Shown in pieces: positions 1-5,103 of a stretch of 7,253 bases of DNA. The DNA comes from Lachnospiraceae bacterium (GTDB lineage Bacteria > Bacillota > Clostridia > Lachnospirales > Lachnospiraceae): positions 1-7,253 of the forward strand of contig SVEW01000116.1 of assembly GCA_015057205.1 (NCBI GenBank). Reading direction: 5' to 3'. The translations under genes and the position numbers were made by a program. Numbering within the stretch: the stretch's first letter is position 1; each line of letters starts with the position of its first letter. The notes under the pieces are model-generated. The model was not told the DNA's origin, did no database searches, and was given only the letters and a program-made list of their open reading frames with translations.

Positions 1-713
1 GGGTATTAAACGGATCCAAATGCTTCATCACCAACGGTAAAGTGGCTGATGTATATATCGTAATTGCTATTACCAGCGTTACGGAAGACAAGAAGGGAAG
101 AAAGAAAAAGAACTTCTCCGCATTCATTGTGGATAAGGACGCTCCTGGATTCTCTTTTGGAACCAAAGAAAAGAAGATGGGTATCCGCGGATCTTCTACT
201 TACGAGTTAATCTTCGAGGATTGCAGAATTCCGAAGGAGAACATCCTTGGACCGGAAGGAAAAGGATTCCCAATCGCTATGCATACCTTAGACGGTGGAC
301 GTATCGGTATTGCTGCACAGGCACTTGGTATTGCAGAAGGTGCGCTTGACAGAGCCATTGCATACACCAAGGAAAGAAAACAGTTCGGACGCTCCATTGC
401 ACAGCAGCAGAACACCCAGTTCAAACTTGCCGACATGGCAGCTAGAATTGAGGCAGCGCAGATGCTTGTTTATAAAGCTGCTATCGCAAAAGCTAATCAG
501 AAAGTTTACTCCGTAGAAGCTGCAAAAGCAAAACTTTTCGCAGCAGAGACTGCAATGGCTGTTACTACCCAGGTAGTTCAGTTGTTCGGTGGATACGGAT
601 ACATCCGTGAGTACGACGTTGAGCGTATGATGCGTGATGCTAAGATTACAGAAATCTATGAAGGAACATCAGAGGTTCAGAGAATGGTAATCTCTGGTGC
701 ATTACTGAAATAA
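1..713 (+). CDS. bcd: Butyryl-CoA dehydrogenase (short-chain acyl-CoA dehydrogenase), 5'-truncated by the window edge
   Basis: This FAD enzyme reduces crotonyl-CoA to butyryl-CoA in the cytoplasm, together with EtfAB encoded just downstream. The frame is open from base 3 and reads VLNGSKCFITNG at once, so the gene starts before the window. About 236 C-terminal residues of a protein usually near 380 aa are present. Visible landmarks are the FITNG segment of the acyl-CoA dehydrogenase middle domain, the LDGGRIGIAAQALGIAEGA helix, RKQFGR, the QLFGGYGY-(x)-EYDVERMMRD signature, and the YEGTSE motif. The catalytic-base glutamate of that motif is codon 660-662. The sequence is very close to the Megasphaera/clostridial butyryl-CoA dehydrogenases as I remember them, so general acyl-CoA dehydrogenase is the only serious alternative. 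The GTG at 42 lies inside the domain and is not a start. It is first in a bcd-etfB-etfA run; thl, crt and hbd often lie upstream in such clusters but cannot be seen here. Confidence 0.93.
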   Translation, partial: VLNGSKCFITNGKVADVYIVIAITSVTEDKKGRKKKNFSAFIVDKDAPGFSFGTKEKKMGIRGSSTYELIFEDCRIPKENILGPEGKGFPIAMHTLDGGRIGIAAQALGIAEGALDRAIAYTKERKQFGRSIAQQQNTQFKLADMAARIEAAQMLVYKAAIAKANQKVYSVEAAKAKLFAAETAMAVTTQVVQLFGGYGYIREYDVERMMRDAKITEIYEGTSEVQRMVISGALLK

Positions 714-735
714 TTGTATAAGGAGTGAGAATACC

Positions 736-1518
736 GTGAAAATCGTTGTATGTATTAAACAGGTACCGGACACCAAAGGCGGCGTTAAATTTAATCCAGA
801 TGGTACCTTGGATCGTGCAGGCATGCTCGCTATTATGAACCCGGATGACAAAGCCGGATTAGAGGCAGCCTTAAGAATTAAAGATGAAACAGGCGCAGAA
901 GTTACCGTTGTTACTATGGGTCTTCCAAAGGCAGACGACGTACTTCGCGAGGCAATGGCTATGGGTGCTGACAAGGCAATCCTTGTTACAGACCGTGTAC
1001 TTGGAGGAGCTGATACATGGGCAACTTCCACAACCATCGCAGGCGCATTAAGAAATATCGATTATGATTTAATCATCACCGGACGTCAGGCTATCGACGG
1101 CGATACCGCTCAGGTTGGACCACAGATTGCTGAGCATCTTGGAATACCGGTAATTTCCTATGCTGCAGACATCAAGGTAGAAGGTGACAGCATTATTGTT
1201 AAGAGACAGTACGAAGACAGATATCATGAGTTAAAAGCTAAGATGCCATGTCTTGTTACCGCACTTTCTGAGTTGAACGTACCACGTTACATGACACCGG
1301 GTGGAATTTTTGACGCATATGATAAAGAGGTAACTGTTTGGGGAAGAAAAGACTTGAAAGACGTTGACGATGGTGACATCGGACTTGCAGGTTCCCCAAC
1401 CAAGATTGCAAAAGCTTCCGACAAGGTTAGAAAGGGTGCCGGCGAGAAAGTCGTTTTAGACCCAACCGAATCCGTAGCTTATATCATGGGCAAGCTCAAA
1501 GAAAGACATGTAATCTAA
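736..1518 (+). CDS. etfB: Electron transfer flavoprotein, beta subunit
   Basis: EtfB pairs with EtfA (next gene) to pass electrons to butyryl-CoA dehydrogenase. In clostridial Bcd/Etf complexes the beta-subunit FAD receives NADH electrons and splits them between crotonyl-CoA and ferredoxin; that role here is inferred from family and operon. The start is GTG 736, with AGGAG at 721-725 ten bases upstream. The protein has 260 residues, the usual length. It opens with MKIVVCIKQVPDT, continues with the VVTMGLPKADDVLREAMAMG stretch (about residues 58-77), ADTWATS (92-98) and TGRQAIDGDTAQVGPQ (115-130), and carries the ETF-beta signature region around VKRQYEDRYHE (155-165) followed by MPCLVT. It lies 22 bp after bcd and 26 bp before the etfA start. 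Nothing is missing or broken. Confidence 0.95.
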   Translation: MKIVVCIKQVPDTKGGVKFNPDGTLDRAGMLAIMNPDDKAGLEAALRIKDETGAEVTVVTMGLPKADDVLREAMAMGADKAILVTDRVLGGADTWATSTTIAGALRNIDYDLIITGRQAIDGDTAQVGPQIAEHLGIPVISYAADIKVEGDSIIVKRQYEDRYHELKAKMPCLVTALSELNVPRYMTPGGIFDAYDKEVTVWGRKDLKDVDDGDIGLAGSPTKIAKASDKVRKGAGEKVVLDPTESVAYIMGKLKERHVI

Positions 1519-1544
1519 TACGATGAAGGAAAGTGGTGAAAAAG

Positions 1545-2591
1545 ATGGATTTAACACAATATAAAGGCGTATATATCTACGCTCAACAGGTAGATAATGT
1601 GGTAAGCAGCATTGCTTACGAATTAATCGGAAAAGCAAAAGAGCTTGCAAAAGATTTAAATACTGACGTAACAGCTGTTTTGCTTGGACATAATGTTGGA
1701 AATCTGGTAGACGGACTCGCAGAGTACGGTGCTGACAAGGTTATCGTAGTGGATGATCCGGAACTGGAAACCTATAGAACTGAGCCATATGCACATGCAT
1801 TGGCATCCGTAATTAATGAATACAAACCGGAAATTATGTTGGTTGGTGCAACTGCAATCGGACGTGACTTAGGACCAACCGTATCTGCCAGAGTAAAAAC
1901 CGGTTTGACTGCAGACTGTACCGTTCTTGAAATCGGTGATTTCCCATTGAACCCACCGGCAGACGGAAGCGAGCAGAAACATAATCAGCTTCTTATGACC
2001 CGTCCTGCATTTGGTGGAAACACCATCGCAACAATCGCTTGTCCGGACAATCGTCCACAAATGGCAACCGTTCGTCCTGGTGTTATGCAGAAACTTGATC
2101 CGGTTAAGGGTGCAAAAGCAGAAGTAATTAATTACAACCCTGGATTTACCAAGAACAACAAATATGTTGAAATCATCAACATTGTAAAAGAAGCTAAGAC
2201 CGTAGAGAACATCATGGATGCAAAGATTCTTGTTTCCGGTGGTCGTGGAGTTGGAAGTGCTGAGAACTTCAAGTTATTAAAAGACTTGGCAGAGGTAATC
2301 GGCGGAACCGTAAGCTGTTCTCGTGCAGTTGTTGAAAACGGATGGCTTGCTCAGGATTACCAGGTAGGACAGACCGGTAAAACCGTTCGTCCAAATGTAT
2401 ACTTTGCTATCGGAATTTCCGGAGCTATCCAGCACGTAGCCGGAATGGAAGAATCCGATATCGTAATTGCCATCAACAAAGATGAAGATGCTCCAATCTT
2501 CGATGTAGCAGACTACGGAATCGTAGGCGACTTAAACAAGATTGTGCCGGCATTGACACAGCAGCTGAAAGAAGCTTTAGCTGATAAGTAA
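1545..2591 (+). CDS. etfA: Electron transfer flavoprotein, alpha subunit
   Basis: EtfA is the second Etf subunit; its C-terminal domain holds the alpha-FAD that shuttles electrons to butyryl-CoA dehydrogenase. Starting at ATG 1545 it has 348 residues beginning MDLTQYKGVYIYAQQ, which matches where other clostridial EtfA proteins begin. A GGTGA stretch at 1535-1539 can serve as its ribosome site. In-frame GTG codons at 1533 and 1536, with AAGGA at 1526-1530, are alternative starts that add 4 or 3 residues. The N-terminal half is the nucleotide-binding-like ETF domain (about 5-190). The C-terminal FAD domain shows SGGRGVGS (231-238), CSR (258-260), QVGQTGKTV (273-281), AIGISGAIQH (288-297), AINKD (309-313) and the DYGIVGDL end (323-330). 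No N-terminal ferredoxin domain is fused, unlike some clostridial EtfA proteins. It is the last gene of the operon. Confidence 0.95.
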   Translation: MDLTQYKGVYIYAQQVDNVVSSIAYELIGKAKELAKDLNTDVTAVLLGHNVGNLVDGLAEYGADKVIVVDDPELETYRTEPYAHALASVINEYKPEIMLVGATAIGRDLGPTVSARVKTGLTADCTVLEIGDFPLNPPADGSEQKHNQLLMTRPAFGGNTIATIACPDNRPQMATVRPGVMQKLDPVKGAKAEVINYNPGFTKNNKYVEIINIVKEAKTVENIMDAKILVSGGRGVGSAENFKLLKDLAEVIGGTVSCSRAVVENGWLAQDYQVGQTGKTVRPNVYFAIGISGAIQHVAGMEESDIVIAINKDEDAPIFDVADYGIVGDLNKIVPALTQQLKEALADK

Positions 2592-2607
2592 ATATAAGAA
2601 CAATAAG

Positions 2608-2646
2608 ACTTCCGTAGGGCTGATTTGGGGTTCTACGGAAGTTTTT
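2608..2646 (+). terminator. Intrinsic terminator of the bcd-etfBA operon
   Basis: A perfect 10-bp stem, ACTTCCGTAG (2608-2617) with CTACGGAAGT (2633-2642), encloses a 15-base loop. It ends in a run of five T (2642-2646). It begins 16 bases after the etfA stop codon. Confidence 0.85.
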
Positions 2647-2663
2647 GATAATAATTTATTCGA

Positions 2664-2695
2664 ATTACTCGCTGAGTAATGGCATAAAAGATGCC
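2664..2695. repeat. Two back-to-back perfect inverted repeats between the etfA terminator and the ACGT array
   Basis: ATTACTC-GCT-GAGTAAT (2664-2680) is a perfect 7-bp inverted repeat with a 3-base loop. It is followed without a gap by GGCAT-AAAAG-ATGCC (2681-2695), a perfect 5-bp inverted repeat with a 5-base loop. Neither has a T-tract, so they are not ordinary terminators. They lie 10 bases before the first unit of the array and could mark its boundary or form part of a structured transcript. The function is unknown. Confidence 0.6.
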
Positions 2696-2705
2696 GGATT
2701 TCAAA

Positions 2706-2993
2706 TTTACGTGCGAGACAGTTTCTAACAGGAAATTGGTACGTAGCTGAAAAACACTGGTTCCGCGCAAATTGGATTAAGCGAACCGTTTGGAACGTAA
2801 TACCAACGGAGGATGAAGGTGGCGATTACGTGCTAAACCGCGGTGTAAGTAAAGTCGGAGTGTAAGAGAATGAGTCGAAGGGTAGAAATGTTACGTGCCA
2901 AAGCAAAAGAAGCGATAGATAGGAACGTAAAAATTAAATCCGGGAAATTCGAGCTACGTGCGAAATAATATAATACGAGTAAAGGGTACGTAA
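2706..2993. repeat. Phased array of five 40-bp units, TTACGTGC-N23-GGAACGTAA
   Basis: Five units each have a left box, exactly 23 variable bases, and a right box. Left/right box starts are: unit 1 at 2707/2738 (TTACGTGC, GGTACGTAG); unit 2 at 2761/2792 (TTCCGCGC, GGAACGTAA); unit 3 at 2826/2857 (TTACGTGC, GGAGTGTAA); unit 4 at 2891/2922 (TTACGTGC, GGAACGTAA); unit 5 at 2954/2985 (CTACGTGC, GGTACGTAA). The gaps between units are 14, 25, 25 and 23 bp. From unit 2 onward, core positions fall at 2763, 2795, 2828, 2860, 2893, 2925, 2956 and 2988, about every 32-33 bp. Left and right boxes are inverted repeats of each other (TTACGT against ACGTAA). Interiors are not conserved, and a 32/65-bp period is not a multiple of three, so this is not coding. 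A weak sixth unit may lie at 3030-3069. The function is unknown: phased protein sites or a chain of RNA/DNA hairpins are both possible. Confidence 0.75.
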
Positions 2994-3069
2994 ATTGATA
3001 TATGAAGCAATAGTTATGTTTTTCTTTGGTGGCGTGAGCCTGAGAGGAGAATAGATGAGGGGAATATGA

Positions 3070-3123
3070 ATGGTTAAGAATTTGATAGTTGCACAATTAC
3101 AAACGGAAATAATGGTAATATGA
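3070..3123 (+). CDS. Possible 17-codon leader ORF overlapping the next gene
   Basis: ATG 3070 is preceded by a good ribosome site, AGGGGA (3058-3063), six bases upstream. It encodes MVKNLIVAQLQTEIMVI and stops at TGA 3121-3123, which overlaps the ATG of the following gene (3120-3122) as ATGA. The following gene has only a weak ribosome site of its own, so this short frame may exist to carry ribosomes to it. No family is recognisable and a chance ORF cannot be excluded. Confidence 0.35.
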   Translation: MVKNLIVAQLQTEIMVI

Positions 3124-3398
3124 AGGAATTATCAAAAGGACAGATAAAAAAAATATTGGATTTATGTCAAACCATCCCGTGTAAGAAAATAACGCTTGAG
3201 GAAAGCACGGGGTGGGCGTATAAAATTACGGCTCAGTATAAAAATAAAACTTGGAAGGCGGTAATTATCTCAGACGAAATATGCATAATAAACAATAAGT
3301 CATATTCAATGGATGACAACGATGGTGAAAAGCTAATTACCATTTTAAAAGGGATGGAAAATCCAGACGGCTCCGGTGGAGCATTAGGGATTGATTAG
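3120..3398 (+). CDS. Hypothetical protein, 92 aa, unknown function
   Basis: I do not recognise this family. The product is a small soluble protein with no signal peptide or membrane segment. Residues 1-20 (MKELSKGQIKKILDLCQTIP) look like a helix. Residues 32-63 alternate in a way that suggests three short beta strands (WAYKITAQY, TWKAVIIS, EICIINNKSYSM), and residues 69-80 look like a closing helix before a Gly-rich tail (NPDGSGGALG). Its own ribosome site is weak (ACGGAA 3103-3108, 11 bases away), and its ATG overlaps the stop of a possible leader ORF. It ends 6 bp before the first hip operator and is on the same strand, so it may be an accessory gene of that locus or an unrelated passenger. 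Clean start and stop codons and an uninterrupted frame support a real gene, but only moderately, because of its size and lack of homologs known to me. Confidence 0.6.
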   Translation: MKELSKGQIKKILDLCQTIPCKKITLEESTGWAYKITAQYKNKTWKAVIISDEICIINNKSYSMDDNDGEKLITILKGMENPDGSGGALGID

Positions 3399-3404
3399 GA
3401 GAAA

Positions 3405-3422
3405 TATACCCGATGGGGTATA
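3405..3422. promoter_or_regulatory. Operator 1 of the hip operon
   Basis: TATACCC-GATG-GGGTATA is a perfect 7-bp inverted repeat with a 4-bp spacer. It resembles the E. coli HipB operator type (TATCC and GGATA half-sites), which supports HipB as the binder. A perfect -10-like TATAAT (3419-3424) overlaps its right arm, but no good -35 lies at the proper distance. Confidence 0.75.
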
Positions 3423-3444
3423 ATGTGGAAAAATAACGAACGAT

Positions 3445-3462
3445 TACACCCTATCGGGTATA
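3445..3462. promoter_or_regulatory. Operator 2 of the hip operon
   Basis: TACACCC-TATC-GGGTATA is the same 18-bp inverted repeat with one mismatch between the arms. Its centre lies 40 bp from that of operator 1, close to four helical turns. Confidence 0.75.
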
Positions 3463-3478
3463 GACTGTGCAATTGTAC

Positions 3479-3507
3479 TTGCATTTATACCCGATAGGGT
3501 GTATATT
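3479..3507 (+). promoter_or_regulatory. Candidate hipBST promoter
   Basis: TTGCAT (3479-3484), 17 bases, then TATATT (3502-3507). The -35 is poor (three of six matches) and the -10 is fair. A start point about seven bases on would give a nearly leaderless hipB mRNA, in line with the lack of a good ribosome site. The TATAAT at 3419-3424 is the rival -10. Confidence 0.35.
3486..3503. promoter_or_regulatory. Operator 3 of the hip operon, overlapping the hipB promoter/leader
   Basis: TATACCC-GATA-GGGTGTA is centred 41 bp after operator 2 and ends 10 bases before the hipB ATG. Protein bound here would cover the candidate -10 region and the nearest ribosome-site-like bases (AGGGTG 3496-3501), which fits autorepression. 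Confidence 0.75.
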
Positions 3508-3513
3508 TGTATT

Positions 3514-3723
3514 ATGAATAAGATTGCAGAATTTATTAAATTTGAAAGAAAAAAAGCAGGGCTTACGCAAGAGGAATTTGCAATCCGCTCTGGACTGGGG
3601 TTACGCTTTGTCAGAGAGCTGGAACAGGGAAAGGAGACAGTACGGTTAGACAAAGTCAATCAGGCGCTTCGGATGTTTGGTATGCAGGCAGTTCCGGGTG
3701 AACTAGACAGAGAGGAGTTGTAG
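3514..3723 (+). CDS. hipB: HipB-type antitoxin/autorepressor (XRE helix-turn-helix, y4mF-like)
   Basis: This small DNA-binding protein should repress its own operon through the three upstream inverted repeats and help restrain the HipT kinase. From ATG 3514 it has 69 residues and is almost entirely an XRE-type helix-turn-helix. The recognition core is LTQEEFAIRSGLGLRFVREL (17-36), followed by EQGKETVRLDKVNQALRMFG (37-56), the pattern of HipB/y4mF regulators encoded beside HipA-like kinases. An in-frame GTG at 3499 would add MYICI but lies inside operator 3, so ATG is preferred. The ribosome site is weak (AGGGTG, 12 bases away). hipS begins two bases after the stop codon. The short tail (PGELDREEL) leaves little beyond the HTH, so in this system the job of blocking the kinase may fall partly or wholly to HipS. 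Confidence 0.88.
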   Translation: MNKIAEFIKFERKKAGLTQEEFAIRSGLGLRFVRELEQGKETVRLDKVNQALRMFGMQAVPGELDREEL

Positions 3724-3725
3724 TT

Positions 3726-4046
3726 GTGGAGAGAGAAGGAAATGTGTTTGTACAGAATGTCTATGCGGGAAAGATTCGTGAGACAGATAATGGATACGAA
3801 TTTCAATATGATGAAGCCTACCTGCAAAGTGAAACTGCATTACCGGTAAGCCTAACGCTTCCGTTGACACAAGAGGCGTATAGATCCCATACGTTGTTTC
3901 CGTTTTTTGACGGATTGATACCGGAGGGATGGCTGCTTGGTGTGGTGGAAAGAAACTGGAAAATTGATGGGAAGGATAGATTCGGATTATTACTGGCTGC
4001 CTGCAGCGATTGCATTGGTGATGTCCGGATTGAGGGGTTGCGATGA
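3726..4046 (+). CDS. hipS: HipS-type protein: stand-alone HipA N-terminal subdomain
   Basis: The 106-aa product corresponds to the N-terminal subdomain that is fused to the kinase in classical HipA. Diagnostic segments are GKIRETDNGYEFQYDEAYL (15-33), PVSLTLPLT (40-48), LFPFFDGLIPEGWLL (57-71) and DRFGLLLAACSDCIGDVRI (84-102). The start is GTG 3726, with AGAGGAG (3711-3717) eight bases upstream inside the hipB end; no better start exists. The stop overlaps the hipT ATG as ATGA, so translation is probably coupled. In the E. coli O127 HipBST system the equivalent small protein is the antitoxin that neutralises HipT; the same role here is inferred from size, order and homology. It is not a broken HipA: a strong start, coupling signals and a zinc-like N-terminus on the next protein all argue for a genuine separate gene. 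Confidence 0.85.
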   Translation: MEREGNVFVQNVYAGKIRETDNGYEFQYDEAYLQSETALPVSLTLPLTQEAYRSHTLFPFFDGLIPEGWLLGVVERNWKIDGKDRFGLLLAACSDCIGDVRIEGLR

Positions 4047-5041
4047 GTAGATGTTTGTGCTGTGGAAAAGAAATAATAAATGCAAAGGAATATGAAGAAT
4101 CCGTCGCGTGGCATGAAAGATGCATCAAGCGCTTTTTTGGAACAAAGCAGTTGCCGGAACTTGATTGCACAGACGAGACATTGGAAAAATTGGCCAATCT
4201 AACGGTAAACCAAGGGTTGACGGTACCGGGAGTACAGAAAAAATTGTCTTTGCATCTAGACAGCGATGGGAAGAAAGCGCGTTTAACTGTGGTAAATTAT
4301 CCGACAGGATATATTTTGAAACCACAATCAGATGAGTATGAAAGCTTGCCGGAGGCGGAATTGCTATGCATGAGAATGGCAGAGATAGCAAAGATTCCAG
4401 TAGTGCCAAATGCGCTGATAAATCTAAATGGAAAATATGCATATATCACGAAAAGAATAGATCGAAAAGATGGGGATTGTTATGCGATGGAAGATTTTTG
4501 TCAGCTGTCCGGAAGAATGACGGAGGACAAATATCGCAGTTCGTATGAAAATTGCGGCAAAGTGATTAAAAAGTACTCGCGAAATGTTGGATTGGATATC
4601 GTGGAATTGTATTATCGTTTGTTGTTTTGCTTTTTGATAGGGAACTCTGATATGCATTTGAAAAATTTTTCTCTTATAGAAGATACGCCGGGAAGCCGTG
4701 TTTATTCATTGGCAGAAGCTTATGACATGTTGCCGGTAAATGTGATTTTGTCCGCGGATCAAGAGGAAATGGCGCTTACGGTGAATGGAAAGAAGAGAAA
4801 TATTCGGAAGAAAGATTTTCTTGCGCTGGCAGAGAATTTGGGAATCACGAATAAAACGGCGTTGACACTGATGAAGAAACTTACAAGCTATAAGCAGGCA
4901 TTTTTGACAGAAGTTCGGAACTCCTATATTCCGAAGGAAATGAAGGAATCACTGATAGAATTAATGGAAAAGAGAATAGAAATATTTAGTTGCGCTAATG
5001 CAAATAAGCAAAAGTTTAGAAAAGTGGTTGACAAAGGGTAG
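4043..5041 (+). CDS. hipT: HipT-type serine/threonine kinase toxin
   Basis: HipA-fold kinase of 332 residues lacking the N-terminal subdomain (that is HipS). Such toxins stop translation by phosphorylating an aminoacyl-tRNA synthetase; E. coli HipA targets GltX and HipT targets TrpS. The target here is unknown. ATG 4043 has GAGGGG (4032-4037) five bases upstream. Landmarks: C4/C7 with H24/C27 (possible metal site), FFGTKQLP (31-38), the Gly-rich loop LTVPGVQKKLSL (59-70), ATP lysine K93 (YILKPQS), EDFCQLSGR (150-158), catalytic loop IGNSDMHLKNFS (199-210) with D203 and N208, and metal-binding D228 (AYDMLP). All key kinase residues are intact, so it should be active. The loop has G58 and T60 where the E. 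coli HipT phosphoserines S57 and S59 would be expected. The stop codon lies in a hairpin and downstream of a -35 box for psuK. Confidence 0.88.
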   Translation: MSRCLCCGKEIINAKEYEESVAWHERCIKRFFGTKQLPELDCTDETLEKLANLTVNQGLTVPGVQKKLSLHLDSDGKKARLTVVNYPTGYILKPQSDEYESLPEAELLCMRMAEIAKIPVVPNALINLNGKYAYITKRIDRKDGDCYAMEDFCQLSGRMTEDKYRSSYENCGKVIKKYSRNVGLDIVELYYRLLFCFLIGNSDMHLKNFSLIEDTPGSRVYSLAEAYDMLPVNVILSADQEEMALTVNGKKRNIRKKDFLALAENLGITNKTALTLMKKLTSYKQAFLTEVRNSYIPKEMKESLIELMEKRIEIFSCANANKQKFRKVVDKG

Positions 5042-5056
5042 CTTTCATGCTATCCT
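5028..5056 (+). promoter_or_regulatory. Sigma-A type promoter of psuKG, starting inside hipT
   Basis: A perfect -35, TTGACA (5028-5033), lies exactly 17 bases before TATCCT (5051-5056), which has an extended -10 TG at 5048-5049. The -35 is within the last codons of hipT. The site lies 47 bases before the psuK ATG. Confidence 0.7.
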
Positions 5057-5058
5057 TT
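5033..5058 (+). terminator. Hairpin at the end of hipT, possible terminator
   Basis: AAAGGGTAGC (5033-5042) pairs with GCTATCCTTT (5049-5058) through ten pairs including one G-U, with a TTTCAT loop. The following ATTTG is a poor T-tract. It overlaps the hipT stop codon and the spacer and -10 of the psuKG promoter, so it may be a weak terminator or partly a by-product of the promoter sequence. Confidence 0.45.
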
Positions 5059-5103
5059 ATTTGTGCTTAGGATAATAAGCAATTGTTAGGAGAAGGATTT
5101 GCT

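Noticed and set aside
42..44. GTG at 42 as start of the acyl-CoA dehydrogenase
   Set aside because: The upstream codons from base 3 already encode conserved family sequence (NGSKCFITNG), so the frame is simply truncated by the window.
2971..2985. TAATACGA resembling a T7 promoter core, and a TATAAT at 2969-2974
   Set aside because: The T7 match stops after eight bases, and the TATAAT has no -35 at a workable distance. Both are probably chance in AT-rich sequence.
2706..2993. CRISPR array reading of the 65-bp-period repeats
   Set aside because: Only 8-9 base boxes recur. No 25-40 bp repeat is conserved, unit spacing varies (54, 65, 65 and 63 bp), and no cas gene is visible.
2995..3020. TTGATA with TATGTT as a promoter for the 92-aa gene
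   Set aside because: The spacing is only 14 bases, too short for a typical sigma-A promoter.
2833..3096. Minus-strand ORF of 87 codons across the array
   Set aside because: Its open frame falls over non-coding repeats whose 32/65-bp period is not a multiple of three. Its product has no recognisable features and I see no ribosome site worth citing.
3703..4197. Minus-strand ORF of 164 codons opposite hipS and hipT
   Set aside because: It lies antisense to two well-supported genes, has no recognised domains, and ends among hipB sequence.
3726..5041. A single HipA gene broken by a frameshift
   Set aside because: Each part has its own good ribosome site, the ATGA overlap is typical of coupling, the second protein has a distinct Cys-rich N-terminus, and the three-gene order equals known HipBST systems.
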